Positions 6,614 to 16,246 are shown, counted from the stretch's first letter. The stretch: 17,913 nt of DNA from Rhodospirillaceae bacterium (GCA_002717185.1 PBDC01000003.1:7545-25457); one strand, 5' to 3'. Made by a program: numbers and translations. Notes: generated from the letters alone by a model not told the origin.

Positions 6614-7462
6614 GTGGGATGGATGCTGCTGAGCGGCATCCTGTTCGTCGGGGTCACCGGGATCGTCCGCTACCTCGGCAATGAAATGAACCCCATACAG
6701 GCAGCGTTCATCCGTTACGCTTTCGGTATCGCGCTGGTGATACCGGTGATCCTGCGCCTCGGCCTGCCCAGCCTCCTCACGGCCCGCATCCGTATGCACG
6801 CTGCCCGCGGACTGGTGCACGGGATCGGGGTCATGCTGTGGTTTTACGCCATGAGCCGACTGCCGATTGCCGAGGTCACTGCGCTCGGATTCACCGCTCC
6901 GATCTTCACTGCGGCTGGTGCCATGCTGTTCCTGGGCGAGCGCATCCGGACTTACCGCGTGGCCGGCATCGTACTGGGTTTTGCGGGTGCACTGATCGTG
7001 CTGCGCCCGGGTCTGAGGATCATCGACGTCGGCGCCCTGGCGATGATGACGGCAGCACCGCTGTTCGCCTGTTCACTGCTGCTTGCCAAGGTCGCGACCC
7101 GTACCGAACCCAGTTCCGTGATTGTGGCCCTGCTGTCGCTCTTTTGTACCCTGACCCTGCTGCCGCTGGCATTGGTGGTCTGGAGGGCGCCGACCGTTGA
7201 AGAACTGATTCTGCTGTTTATCACGGCGGTACTCGCGACCGCGGGGCACTACACGCTGAACCGTGCCTTTCAGGTGGCCGAGCTGACCGCACTGCAGCCT
7301 TATTCTTTCCTGCAGCTGGTCTGGGCCACATTGCTCGGCCTGCTGATGTTCGGTGAACAACCGGATTTCTGGATCTGGGCCGGGGCCGGGCTGATCGTGG
7401 TTTCCGCCACCTGGATTGCCCGCCGTGAAGTCAGTGACAGCCGCTCGCAACCTGATCGTTGA
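6614..7462 (+). CDS. DMT-superfamily (EamA) transporter
   Basis: A 282-residue inner-membrane permease with about ten hydrophobic helices in two EamA repeats (roughly residues 3-125 and 140-270). Visible family features are the RYLGNEMNPIQAAFIRY segment early in repeat 1, LPIAEVTALGFTAPIF with LFLGER (about residues 82-111), and in repeat 2 the LTALQPYSFLQLVWATLLG stretch with LMFGE. Substrates in this superfamily range from amino acids and metabolites to nucleotide sugars and cannot be inferred here. The start is uncertain: GTG 6614 is the first canonical start, ATG 6623 is an alternative with AGAGG at 6608-6612 ten bases upstream, and homologue-like residues (GNIRG) already precede the GTG in frame without a usable start codon. 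The gene is third in the phhB-WYL-EamA run; a short hairpin follows it. Confidence 0.85.
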   Translation: MGWMLLSGILFVGVTGIVRYLGNEMNPIQAAFIRYAFGIALVIPVILRLGLPSLLTARIRMHAARGLVHGIGVMLWFYAMSRLPIAEVTALGFTAPIFTAAGAMLFLGERIRTYRVAGIVLGFAGALIVLRPGLRIIDVGALAMMTAAPLFACSLLLAKVATRTEPSSVIVALLSLFCTLTLLPLALVVWRAPTVEELILLFITAVLATAGHYTLNRAFQVAELTALQPYSFLQLVWATLLGLLMFGEQPDFWIWAGAGLIVVSATWIARREVSDSRSQPDR

Positions 7463-7468
7463 CCTGAC

Positions 7469-7487
7469 AGGCTCACCTGGGGAGCCT
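7469..7487 (+). terminator. Small hairpin after the EamA gene (weak terminator candidate)
   Basis: AGGCTC (7469-7474) and GAGCCT (7482-7487) form a 6-bp stem with a 7-base loop, 7 bases after the transporter stop. No T-run follows, so this is only a weak candidate for separating the transporter from recC. Confidence 0.25.
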
Positions 7488-7549
7488 CTCGACGTGGACA
7501 ATGCGGGGTAAGATGATGTTCATGCCGCACTTCGCTGACAGGCACGGGT

Positions 7550-10500
7550 GTGCTCTACCTTTGTTACGGTAACCGGCTGGAAGCGCTCGCCGAGCGCCTG
7601 GTCCGGGACCAGGAAGAACCTCTCGCTTCGGCGCTTGCGCCGGAGTTGATCGCGGTCCAGGGACACGCCGTCGCGCGCTGGTTGTCCCTGCGTCTCGCCA
7701 CGGCGCAGGGTATCGTCGCCCACACCGAACTGCTCTTTCCAGCAGAACTGCTGTGGCGGCTGTTTCGCCGTGTCTTGGCCGACGTACCGCAGGTCAACAG
7801 CTTCAGCGCGGAGGCGCTGACCTGGCGTGTATTGACGCAGCTGAACAATGACGCTCTGGTCAGCCGGGACGATGCACTGGCCGGTTACCTGCGGAACGCA
7901 GCACCGTTGCAGTACTGGCAGCTGGCCGACCGCCTGGGCCGGCTGTTCGAACAATATCTGATCTACCGGCCGGACTGGATCCGCCGATTTGAAAAAGGCG
8001 AAGCGGATCACTGGCAGGGAATGATCTGGCAGCAGATGGTCGCCGACGGAGATGACCGGCACTGGCTGAAGCTGGCCAGCGACTTGCTGACTGATCTGCG
8101 CGAAGACCCGGGGCGTCGTGCCAGGCTGCCGCAGCGCATCAGCCTGTTTGCCCTGCCGCGGCTATCCAGTGTGTATCTGGAACTCCTGGCGTCGCTCTCT
8201 GCCTACTGTGACATCCACCTCTACACCCTTAATTTCTCGCAGACGTACTGGGCGGATATCGTCAGTGACAAGGAGAAGGCACGGTTGGAACGGGACAGCG
8301 ATCCGGCAGCTGTAGGGTTCCTGGAGACCGGCAACAGCCTGCTCGCGTCCATGGGACGTCAAGGTCGGGAACACTTCGCCCAGCTGGTGGAACTGGATGC
8401 GCTGGAGGACGACGTATTCAGCGCGCCATCGCCACACAACCTGCTGGGGCAGCTGCAGTGCGACATTTTCCACCTGCGCGAAGGGGGCAGTGGGCAGCCG
8501 ACCGGACGGGACCCGCCCGCTGACGGCTCCGTAGAGCTGCATGTCTGTCACGGGCCGATGCGAGAAGTCGAGGTCCTGCACGATCAGCTCCTCGATCATT
8601 TTCAACGCGACCCATCGCTGACGCCAGCAGACATACTGGTACTGGTACCGGAAGTCGAGACCTACGCACCGTATATCGAGGCGGTCTTCGGTGCCGCGGC
8701 CGAGGAGAAAAGGATACCCTTCCGGGTGGCAGACCGCGGCGCTCAGGGTCAGTGGCCGCTTGTCGAGACGTTTTTCGCGTTACTGGACCTGCCCCGCGGT
8801 CGATTCGATGCGGATGCTGTCAGTGCACCGTTGGATGAGCCCGCGCTCCGACGATGCTTCGGCCTGTCCGAAAGCGACATCGACCGGATACACCAGTGGA
8901 TCCGTGACACCGGAATCCGCTGGGGTGTAGACGGTGACGATGTCAGGGCCCTGGATCTATCCCTGGGTGCCGACCATACCTGGCGCAATGGCAGCGACCG
9001 GCTGGTGCTGGGGCAGGCACTCCCGGACAGTGATGTTCTGTTCGGCGGCATCTCGCCCTGGGGGATGGCTGACGCCGCCGAAGCCCGCACGGTCGGTCGC
9101 CTGTGCAGCTACCTCGAACAGGTCTTTGCACTGCGGGGCCGGCTGAGCGGGACGCACAGTGTTGCCGACTGGGCAGAGCGGCTGAACGGTCTGCTGGACC
9201 GGTTCTTTGCCAGCGGACCGGAGAGCGAGCCCGCGCTCAGGGCTGTGCGTGATGCGCTGGCGGCCAGCACGCGGACGGCGGCTCATGCGGGCTACGAGGG
9301 TGCTGTGGAGTTGGAGGTGTTCCGACGGGACCTGGTGCGTCGGCTGGCCATGCCCGGCCGGGGCCATTTTTTGAGCGGTGCCGTGACTTTTGCTGCACTC
9401 GCCCCCGGTCGCTGCCTGCCGGCACGCTTTGTCTGTCTGCTGGGCATGAACGACGAGGACTTCCCGCGCCGCGATGTGCGTTGTGGTTTCGATCTGATTC
9501 GCCTGCATCCGCGGACCGGTGACCGACGGCAGCGTGACGAAGACCGGCAGGTCTTCCTCGAAGCGCTGATGTCGGCACGGGAACGCCTCTACATCAGCTT
9601 CACCGGACGGGATGTCCGCGACGACACGCTTAAACCGGCCTCGGTACTGGTCAGTGAACTTCGGGACTACATCGACCGCAGTTACGCCCGTTCGAGTGAC
9701 AGCCTAACCGTTGCGCATCCGATGCAGGCTTTCAGTCCCCGTTATTTCGACGGCCACAGTGCGCGCCTGTTCAGTTATGCGCGTGAGCTCGTTCCGCCGG
9801 AGACGACAGCCAACGATGGACCCACGGCGCTGCTGAGTACCGCCCTGCCGGTTGTCGAGGTGGCCGAAGCAGTCACGCTAGAAGACCTGGCGCTGTTTTT
9901 CTTCAACCCGTCCCGGGCGCTGCTGCGTGGGCGACTCGACGTCCATCTGGAGACCATTGCGGGCCGGCTCCAGACCCGCGAACCGACAGCCCTTGGGTTT
10001 TTCGACACCCGGGTACTGCGGCACATGATCCTGGCCGGTCTGCAGCGCGGAGACAGCCTGGACAGCGTGAAAATCCAGCTACGGGCAGCCGGTAAGCTGC
10101 CCGGCGGCACACCGGGCGACAGGGTGGCAGAGGAGGAGTGGCAATGCCTCGAACCATTGGTCGAACGCCTTCTGAAGGTAGCGGTCGAGAAGCCGCAACC
10201 GCCGCTGGATCTGACACTGGACATCGGGGGTACCCGGCTGCTGGCGCGTCTGCAGCCGACGGGTACCGGGGGACTGATCGACCATAGCGTAACGGATCTG
10301 GGTGTCCGCGACCTGCTCCGGTTCTGGTTTTCCCACCTTTGTCTCAATGCCAGTCCCGGCGGCGCGGCGGCTGTGAGCACACTGATGGGGCCTGAGAGGG
10401 CGTTGGAATTCGGTGCGGTCGAGAAGCCGTCCGACTTACTGGCCGACATGCTGCACCTGTACCGGGAGGGCCTGACCCGGCCGCTGCCGTTCTTCCCGCG

Positions 10501-10714
10501 CAGTGCCTGGGCGTATGCCAGCGCCGGGGGCGACCCGATGAAAGCCGCGCTGAAGACCTGGGAGGGCAGTCGGTTCAGTCGAGGTGAAAGCGAAGATACC
10601 TACAATCAGCTGGCGTTCCGGGATTCCGACTCCGATCTGCTGGAGGGAGAGTTCGAACTTCTGGCGCAGAAAGTCTTCTCACCGCTCATCGCAAACACGC
10701 GGGAGGTTCTGTGA
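7550..10714 (+). CDS. recC: Exodeoxyribonuclease V subunit gamma (RecC)
   Basis: A 1054-residue RecC, the scaffold and Chi-recognition subunit of RecBCD, which processes double-strand breaks for RecA loading. It begins with the typical RecC opening LYLCYGNRLEALAERL and an early ARWLSLRLA, followed by FPAELLWRLFR. The strongest signature is GMNDEDFPR at 632-640, continuing with GFDLIRLHPRTGDRRQRDED, FLEALMSARERLYISF and PASVLVSEL, which is the degenerate helicase-like core of RecC. Length is a little below the 1122 residues of E. coli RecC. The start is GTG 7550, fixed by homology at the N-terminus; AGG at 7540-7542 is a modest ribosome binding site. It overlaps recB by 4 bases (GTGA at 10711-10714). 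No ptrA-type protease gene separates recC from recB, unlike E. coli. Confidence 0.95.
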   Translation: MLYLCYGNRLEALAERLVRDQEEPLASALAPELIAVQGHAVARWLSLRLATAQGIVAHTELLFPAELLWRLFRRVLADVPQVNSFSAEALTWRVLTQLNNDALVSRDDALAGYLRNAAPLQYWQLADRLGRLFEQYLIYRPDWIRRFEKGEADHWQGMIWQQMVADGDDRHWLKLASDLLTDLREDPGRRARLPQRISLFALPRLSSVYLELLASLSAYCDIHLYTLNFSQTYWADIVSDKEKARLERDSDPAAVGFLETGNSLLASMGRQGREHFAQLVELDALEDDVFSAPSPHNLLGQLQCDIFHLREGGSGQPTGRDPPADGSVELHVCHGPMREVEVLHDQLLDHFQRDPSLTPADILVLVPEVETYAPYIEAVFGAAAEEKRIPFRVADRGAQGQWPLVETFFALLDLPRGRFDADAVSAPLDEPALRRCFGLSESDIDRIHQWIRDTGIRWGVDGDDVRALDLSLGADHTWRNGSDRLVLGQALPDSDVLFGGISPWGMADAAEARTVGRLCSYLEQVFALRGRLSGTHSVADWAERLNGLLDRFFASGPESEPALRAVRDALAASTRTAAHAGYEGAVELEVFRRDLVRRLAMPGRGHFLSGAVTFAALAPGRCLPARFVCLLGMNDEDFPRRDVRCGFDLIRLHPRTGDRRQRDEDRQVFLEALMSARERLYISFTGRDVRDDTLKPASVLVSELRDYIDRSYARSSDSLTVAHPMQAFSPRYFDGHSARLFSYARELVPPETTANDGPTALLSTALPVVEVAEAVTLEDLALFFFNPSRALLRGRLDVHLETIAGRLQTREPTALGFFDTRVLRHMILAGLQRGDSLDSVKIQLRAAGKLPGGTPGDRVAEEEWQCLEPLVERLLKVAVEKPQPPLDLTLDIGGTRLLARLQPTGTGGLIDHSVTDLGVRDLLRFWFSHLCLNASPGGAAAVSTLMGPERALEFGAVEKPSDLLADMLHLYREGLTRPLPFFPRSAWAYASAGGDPMKAALKTWEGSRFSRGESEDTYNQLAFRDSDSDLLEGEFELLAQKVFSPLIANTREVL

Positions 10715-13700
10715 AGGGGCTTGCCTCGATGGATAGCCGGAGCGTAGCGCTGAGCGGCTCCAATCTGGTCGAGGCCGCAGCCGGTACCGGCAAGACCTGG
10801 ACGATTGCCACGCTGTATTTGCGTCTGGTGCTGGAAAAAGACCTCGGCGTCGGAAATATTCTAGTGGTGACCTATACCCATGCTGCGACCCGGGAACTGC
10901 GCCAGCGTATCCGCTCCCGCCTGGTCGACGCGCTGGAAGCCTATCGTCGGGGAGAGACTGGCGAAGACCCGCTGGGTACAGGACAACCGGATGCGGGCCA
11001 GGCCCTGAAGCGTCTGCAGCGTGCGGTAGTCGATTTTGACGAGGCGGCGATCTTTACGATTCACGGTTTCTGCAGACGGGCTCTTGCCGAGAGTGCCTTT
11101 GAGAGTGCCCTGCCTTTTGAATCGGAACTGCTGACCGATGAACGCGAAATCCTGGGTCAGGTGGTGGATGATTTCTGGCGCCGGGAAATGTATCCGGCGA
11201 GCATTCTGTGGGTCGACTGGCTGCACAACGAGGGTGTGAGCGAACCCGAGGTGCTGCTTGATGTACTGCACAACCTCATCGGTAAGCCCTACCTGAGAGT
11301 GGCACCTCTGCCGGCGCCTCGTGCGGACGGTCCGGTTGAGAAGAAGTTCATGAAGGAATTCGAAACACTGCGCAGACTGTGGCACACCGATCGTCCGTTG
11401 GTGGAGAAATTACTGCTGGAGGACAAGAGCCTCAAGCGCACGCGTTACCGCCCGGCCAGTATCCTGGTCTGGCTCAGACAGATGGACCAGCTATTGGCCG
11501 GTGTGCGGCCCGGGTTCGGACTGCTGCGGAAATTCAAACGCCTCGACCGTTTCCAGGCGACGGTACTGGCGGACTCAGGCTCGCTGAAAAAAGGGGGTAC
11601 CCCGCCGTCCAACCCGTTCTTTGATGCCTGTGATGCCTTCGTGGCCAGCCTTGAGGAGCTGGTGTCGGTATACGAACAGCGCTACGCAGTATTCAGGCAT
11701 CGCCTGCTCGGCTTCGTCATGACCGAGCTGCCCGCGCGTAAAGCCGCGCGCCAGGTGCAGTCCTTTGACGACCTGCTGACCCAGCTGTCCGGTGCCCTGG
11801 ATGGACCCTCCGGGCAGGTTTTGGCGGAGAAAATCCGGAGCGATTATCCGGCCGTCCTGATCGATGAGTTTCAGGATACCGATCCCGTACAGTACCGTAT
11901 TTTCTGGAAGATCTACCAGTGCAGCGGTCAGCCGATGTTCATGGTCGGTGACCCGAAGCAGGCGATCTACAGCTTTCGCGGTGCTGACGTCTTCACCTAC
12001 CTCGGGGCACGACAGGATGCCGACTGCGGTTACACCCTGGATCAGAACTGGCGCTCGACTCCGGCCCTCGTCAGCGCGATCAACCTGCTCTTCGAGCACC
12101 GGGCGGGTACGGGCGCATTTCTGCTGGAAGAGATTGCGTTTCAGAAGGCCCGGCCGGCGCCCCTGGACAGGCCCTGCCTGACAGAGAACGCCGAAGAAGG
12201 TCCAGCACTGGTCATGTGGACGCTGGGCCGGGAAGAATCCGGGAAACCGATACCTAAATACCGGGCCGGTGAGCAGTGTGCGGCCGCAACCGCCGGCGAA
12301 ATCGGGCGGCTTCTGGCCCTGCCCGCTCAGATCGACGGCGCACCCGTGGAGCCGGGCGATATTGCTGTTCTGGTACGCACCCACGCAGAAGCCACGACCG
12401 TCGAGGAGGCGCTGTTGGGTGCCGGCATACCCAGTGTTCGACAGTCCCAGTACAGCGTCTACCAGACCCACGAGGCCGAAGAACTCGAACGGTTGCTCAT
12501 TGCCGTCATTCAGCCGGCCCGGGAGTCGCTGGTGCGGGCAGCCCTGCTGACCGACCTGATGGGCGGTGACGGGAATCGGCTGCACGAACTGGCCGCAGCC
12601 GAGGGGGACTGGGAAGAGTGCATGGTGCGTTTTCACCAGTACCAGGGTCTTTGGCGGGATCATGGTTTCATGCGCATGTTCCGCGAACTGGCCGCCTCTG
12701 AAGACCTGTATCCAAGGCTGCTGCGATTTAACGATGGTGAGCGGCGCTTGACCAACCTGCTTCAACTGGCCGAACTGATCCATGCCCAGGGGCAGCGGCG
12801 CGGCGGCATGGGGGTCCAGCTGAAGTGGTTTTCGGCGGTTCGCCACGATCCGCCGGTGGGCGATGAACCGTCTTTGATGCGTCTTGAAAGCGACGACGAT
12901 CGGGTGCGGATCGTCACCGTACACAGCAGCAAGGGACTGGAATACCCGGTGGTGTTCCTGCCGTTTGCCTGGAGTGGGGGCCTGCGTGTGACGCAACGCG
13001 AACAGTTTGTGTTTCATGACAGCGAAGCTGGCAACCAGGCCACGGTCGAATTCGGTTCCGAGGACTTTGAACAGAACCTGGCGAGCGCCTGCCGCGAAGA
13101 ACTGGCCGAGAATCTCCGTCTTCTTTACGTGGCGCTTACTCGTGCCTGCAGCCGCTGTTATCTGGCCTGGGGTGCGGTCAACGAGGCCGCCACCTCGCCG
13201 CTGGCCTGGCTGCTTCACCGTCCCGAGATCTCAGCCGACGAGGATCCGCTGGCGGCCCTTGCGACCCACTTCAGATCGCTCAGCGACGCCGACATCGACC
13301 AGGACTTGGCACGCCTGGTCAGGCGGTCCAGGGGCTGTGTCCTGGTGAGGCAGGTCCCGGACGATGAAGCCCCGGTGCCACTGCCGGTCGCGGGACCCCC
13401 GCCTGCCCTGGTCGCCCGTGAACTGAAACGGACGCCCCAGCAGGCCTGGCGTCTGACAAGCTTCAGCGGCCTGGCCACCGGACACGACAGCGAGTCGCCT
13501 GATCATGACAGCTGGCTGGTCAGCGAAGCCGAGGGCGATTCGGGTGAAGGCATCTTTGCTTTTCCACGCGGTGCCCGCGCCGGGACCTGCCTTCATCAGG
13601 TCTTCGAGGAACTGGATTTCCGGGAATCCGATGTCGGTGTTCGCGAATCTGTGATCGAACGGGCGCTGAAAGCTCACGGGTTCTCACACAGGTGGGTCGC

Positions 13701-14286
13701 TGCCGTCGCCGACATGGTGGCGCGTGTTCTCGACACTGCACTGGACCCCGAGGGGCGTTTGCGGCTGGCCGACATCAGCCGCGAGCAGCGGGTCGACGAG
13801 ATGGCTTTTTACTACCCGATGGCCGGCCTCCATGGCCGCAGTCTGGGTGGCCTGGTCGAGCGTCACGGTTTTGGCGACAGTCAGCTGATCGCTGACAGCA
13901 TTCGACGTCTGCGGTTCCAGGCCGGCGCTGGTTTCATGCATGGTTTCATCGATCTGGTTTTTGAGTCTGAAGGCAGGTACTACCTGGCGGACTACAAGTC
14001 GAACTTTCTGGCGGCAACGCCCGAGGGTTATCGACCGGCGCAGCTCAACGAGGTCATGGCGCGAGAACAGTACTCTTTGCAGTATCTGATCTACACGGTG
14101 GCCGTGCACCGGTTCCTCCGTATGCGGCTGCCGGATTACGATTACGAACGGCATTTCGGCGGGGTCTATTATCTTTTTCTGCGGGGTATGGACCCGGCTC
14201 TGGGTCACCGCTGCGGCGTGTTTTACGATCGACCCGGCAGGGCGCTGGTCGAAGCGCTGGACTGCCATTTGCAGGGGCGCGGATGA
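10711..14286 (+). CDS. recB: Exodeoxyribonuclease V subunit beta (RecB)
   Basis: A 1191-residue RecB, a 3'-5' SF1A helicase fused to the single nuclease domain of the RecBCD complex. Helicase motifs: Walker A AAAGTGKT at 22-29 (K28), motif II DEFQD at 385-389, TVHSSKGLEYP from residue 736, and motif VI LLYVALTRA ending at R811. Nuclease domain: H962 in GTCLHQVF, D1081 in FIDLVF, and D1094-Y-K1096 in LADYKSN. These line up with H956, D1067, D1080 and K1082 of E. coli, so both activities should be intact. The start is GTG 10711, preceded by a good GGGAGG at 10701-10706. It overlaps recC by 4 bases upstream and recD by 4 bases downstream (ATGA), which implies coupled translation and stoichiometric assembly. 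Confidence 0.97.
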   Translation: MKGLASMDSRSVALSGSNLVEAAAGTGKTWTIATLYLRLVLEKDLGVGNILVVTYTHAATRELRQRIRSRLVDALEAYRRGETGEDPLGTGQPDAGQALKRLQRAVVDFDEAAIFTIHGFCRRALAESAFESALPFESELLTDEREILGQVVDDFWRREMYPASILWVDWLHNEGVSEPEVLLDVLHNLIGKPYLRVAPLPAPRADGPVEKKFMKEFETLRRLWHTDRPLVEKLLLEDKSLKRTRYRPASILVWLRQMDQLLAGVRPGFGLLRKFKRLDRFQATVLADSGSLKKGGTPPSNPFFDACDAFVASLEELVSVYEQRYAVFRHRLLGFVMTELPARKAARQVQSFDDLLTQLSGALDGPSGQVLAEKIRSDYPAVLIDEFQDTDPVQYRIFWKIYQCSGQPMFMVGDPKQAIYSFRGADVFTYLGARQDADCGYTLDQNWRSTPALVSAINLLFEHRAGTGAFLLEEIAFQKARPAPLDRPCLTENAEEGPALVMWTLGREESGKPIPKYRAGEQCAAATAGEIGRLLALPAQIDGAPVEPGDIAVLVRTHAEATTVEEALLGAGIPSVRQSQYSVYQTHEAEELERLLIAVIQPARESLVRAALLTDLMGGDGNRLHELAAAEGDWEECMVRFHQYQGLWRDHGFMRMFRELAASEDLYPRLLRFNDGERRLTNLLQLAELIHAQGQRRGGMGVQLKWFSAVRHDPPVGDEPSLMRLESDDDRVRIVTVHSSKGLEYPVVFLPFAWSGGLRVTQREQFVFHDSEAGNQATVEFGSEDFEQNLASACREELAENLRLLYVALTRACSRCYLAWGAVNEAATSPLAWLLHRPEISADEDPLAALATHFRSLSDADIDQDLARLVRRSRGCVLVRQVPDDEAPVPLPVAGPPPALVARELKRTPQQAWRLTSFSGLATGHDSESPDHDSWLVSEAEGDSGEGIFAFPRGARAGTCLHQVFEELDFRESDVGVRESVIERALKAHGFSHRWVAAVADMVARVLDTALDPEGRLRLADISREQRVDEMAFYYPMAGLHGRSLGGLVERHGFGDSQLIADSIRRLRFQAGAGFMHGFIDLVFESEGRYYLADYKSNFLAATPEGYRPAQLNEVMAREQYSLQYLIYTVAVHRFLRMRLPDYDYERHFGGVYYLFLRGMDPALGHRCGVFYDRPGRALVEALDCHLQGRG

Positions 14287-16127
14287 ACGTACTGCTCGAC
14301 CAGTTGCACTCGGCCCGCCGGGACGGGGAACTCAGCGATATCGCCTGGCACTTTGCGGAGTTGCTGAGCCGCCTGGACCCGGATGCCGGGTCTTCGGTGT
14401 TGCTGGCCGGAGCTCTTGTCAGCGAGCGCACAGTCGCCGGTGACGTCTGTCTGCGACTCGCCGACGAAGCCGGCCGCCGGCTGCTGACTGGGGCGGCTGG
14501 TGAAGGGTTCAAAGCCCCCGCACTGGCGGAATGGCGCGAGTCGTTGAAGCAGTCCAGATCCGTTGGACTGCCCGGTGAGTACCGCCCCCTGATCCTCGAA
14601 CCGGACGGAAGGCTCTACCTGTACCGCTACTGGGATTGGGAAAACCGGTTGGGCCGGGACCTGTTGGCCCGCGCGGCGCTGCCTGACTTGGCACTGGATG
14701 AAACCGCTTTGGCTCAGGCCTTGGATAGGATTTTCCCCGGGCAGCAGGGTACGACGGCGCAGAGGGTTGCAGCGGCCCTTGCCGTAATCCGCCCGTTTAC
14801 GGTAATCACGGGCGGGCCCGGAACCGGCAAGACGACGACTGTGGCGCGTGTCCTTGCGCTGCTCCAGGAACTGGTCGGCTTTGAGGCCGGGCAGATGGCG
14901 CTGGCGGCGCCCACCGGCAAGGCGGCGGCCCGTCTGCGCGAAGTTCTCGCCCATGCGGCGGGTCTGCCGGAGCTGAAGGGGGTGCGGTTTCCCACGGAGA
15001 CCACCACGGTTCACCGACTGCTGGGTATCCGGGCGACCGACGGCGTACCGCGCCGTCACGCTGATAACCCACTGACCTGTAAGGTGCTGGTGGTGGATGA
15101 GGTTTCGATGATCGACCTCGGCCTGATGGTGAAACTCCTCGACGCCGTTCCGGCCCAGACGCGGCTCATCCTGGTGGGCGACAGAAATCAGCTGGCTTCT
15201 GTAGAGGCCGGTTCGGTGCTGGACGACATCTGTGCGGGCAGCGAAGGGCTACCAGGGGAACTGGCCGCTAGAATCGGCCGCCTGACCGGGATCGATCTGC
15301 CCGCGGTTCGGCAACCCGCACCTCTCTCGGGGTCCGTGGCCGTACTGGACGAGAGTTGGCGCTACGCCAGTGACAGTGGCATCGGCCGGCTCAGCGAAGC
15401 GGTTAAAGCCGGCGACACAGAGAAGGTGCTGCGGTTGCTGGAGGAACCGGCGCCTGTAGACGCTACACTTAAGCGCTGCGCTTCTGAAGCTGACCTTGCA
15501 GAACTTCTCAAGGATCAGGCGCTGCCACACTACACGCGGAACCTCAGTCTGGCGGCCGGCGGGGCACAAGCCGGTGAGGTTCTGGATGGCTTTCACAGCC
15601 TCCGAATCCTGTGCGCCCACCGTGACGGATGGACCGGTGTCAGCGGTGTCAACCGTCTGGTCGAACTGCAGCTCGCCGATGCCGGACTGATCCAGCCCGG
15701 TACCCCCTGGTATCCGGGCCGGCCGGTCATGATTCTGGCCAACGACTATGCGCTGGGTCTTTTTAATGGTGATGTGGGTGTCGCGCTGGTTGACCCGGAC
15801 CGCCCGGGGCAGATCGCGGTGTTTTTCCCGATGCCGGATGGACGGTTTCGCGCTATCTGGCCCGGGCGACTGCCGCCTCACGAAACGGTATTCGCCATGA
15901 CCGTACACAAGTCCCAGGGTTCCGAATTTGATCGGACGGTTCTGGTACTGCCCGAACGGCGGTCACCTGTGCTGTCACGCGAACTACTCTATACGGCACT
16001 CAGCCGGGCAATCAGCACGGTGGTCATCTGGGGAAGCCGCGAGATCCTGGCCGATGCCGTCAGTCAGCGTGCGCGCCGGGCATCGGGCCTGACTCACCGG
16101 TTGTCGGCTTCTGCACCGACCGAGTGA
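14283..16127 (+). CDS. recD: Exodeoxyribonuclease V subunit alpha (RecD)
   Basis: A 614-residue RecD, the fast 5'-3' SF1B helicase of RecBCD (E. coli RecD is 608). Walker A is GGPGTGKT at 177-184 (K183), motif II VVDEVSM has D272-E273, a GDRNQLASVEAGSVLDD block follows, and MTVHKSQGSEF begins at M539. Motif VI LYTALSRA holds R575. The N-terminal ~110 residues are the RecC-contacting domain, weakly conserved as usual. ATG 14283 overlaps the recB stop (ATGA), and AGGGG at 14273-14277 is a well-placed ribosome binding site inside recB. It is the last gene of the recCBD operon; no clear terminator follows in the 119 bases before the rhomboid gene. All catalytic residues I looked for are present, so nothing suggests a RecD-deficient complex. 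Confidence 0.96.
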   Translation: MNVLLDQLHSARRDGELSDIAWHFAELLSRLDPDAGSSVLLAGALVSERTVAGDVCLRLADEAGRRLLTGAAGEGFKAPALAEWRESLKQSRSVGLPGEYRPLILEPDGRLYLYRYWDWENRLGRDLLARAALPDLALDETALAQALDRIFPGQQGTTAQRVAAALAVIRPFTVITGGPGTGKTTTVARVLALLQELVGFEAGQMALAAPTGKAAARLREVLAHAAGLPELKGVRFPTETTTVHRLLGIRATDGVPRRHADNPLTCKVLVVDEVSMIDLGLMVKLLDAVPAQTRLILVGDRNQLASVEAGSVLDDICAGSEGLPGELAARIGRLTGIDLPAVRQPAPLSGSVAVLDESWRYASDSGIGRLSEAVKAGDTEKVLRLLEEPAPVDATLKRCASEADLAELLKDQALPHYTRNLSLAAGGAQAGEVLDGFHSLRILCAHRDGWTGVSGVNRLVELQLADAGLIQPGTPWYPGRPVMILANDYALGLFNGDVGVALVDPDRPGQIAVFFPMPDGRFRAIWPGRLPPHETVFAMTVHKSQGSEFDRTVLVLPERRSPVLSRELLYTALSRAISTVVIWGSREILADAVSQRARRASGLTHRLSASAPTE

Positions 16128-16185
16128 CGGGTCAGTATCGGGCCCCAAGCGCTCCGCGTCCGGCACCGCGGCAGACCGGCGGGAA

Positions 16186-16215
16186 TTCTGGATGAGGCGC
16201 GAGCCAATTTAGAAT
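16186..16215 (+). promoter_or_regulatory. Candidate promoter for the rhomboid gene
   Basis: TAGAAT at 16210-16215 is a 5/6 match to a -10 box, placed about 31 bases before the TTG start. The partner TTCTGG at 16186-16191 (18-base spacer) is a weak -35. It lies in the 119-base gap after recD, so the rhomboid gene may have its own promoter. Confidence 0.3.
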
Positions 16216-16246
16216 ACAGTCTTCGTCCCCCTCTGGCACCGAGCCG

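Noticed and set aside
7489..7514. A sigma-70 promoter before recC using TAAGAT at 7509-7514
   Set aside because: The -10-like hexamer is acceptable, but the only -35-like hexamers lie at wrong spacing (8 or 14-15 bases), so I do not call it.
11575..13218. A 547-codon open frame on the minus strand opposite recB
   Set aside because: It lies wholly antisense to an unambiguous RecB frame with conserved motifs, has no recognisable domain, and long antisense frames are expected in GC-rich genes.
7550..16127. Reading the recCBD and WYL neighbourhood as a new defence island
   Set aside because: RecBCD is a core repair complex in gammaproteobacteria, all three subunits look standard, and no extra nuclease, sensor or toxin gene accompanies them.
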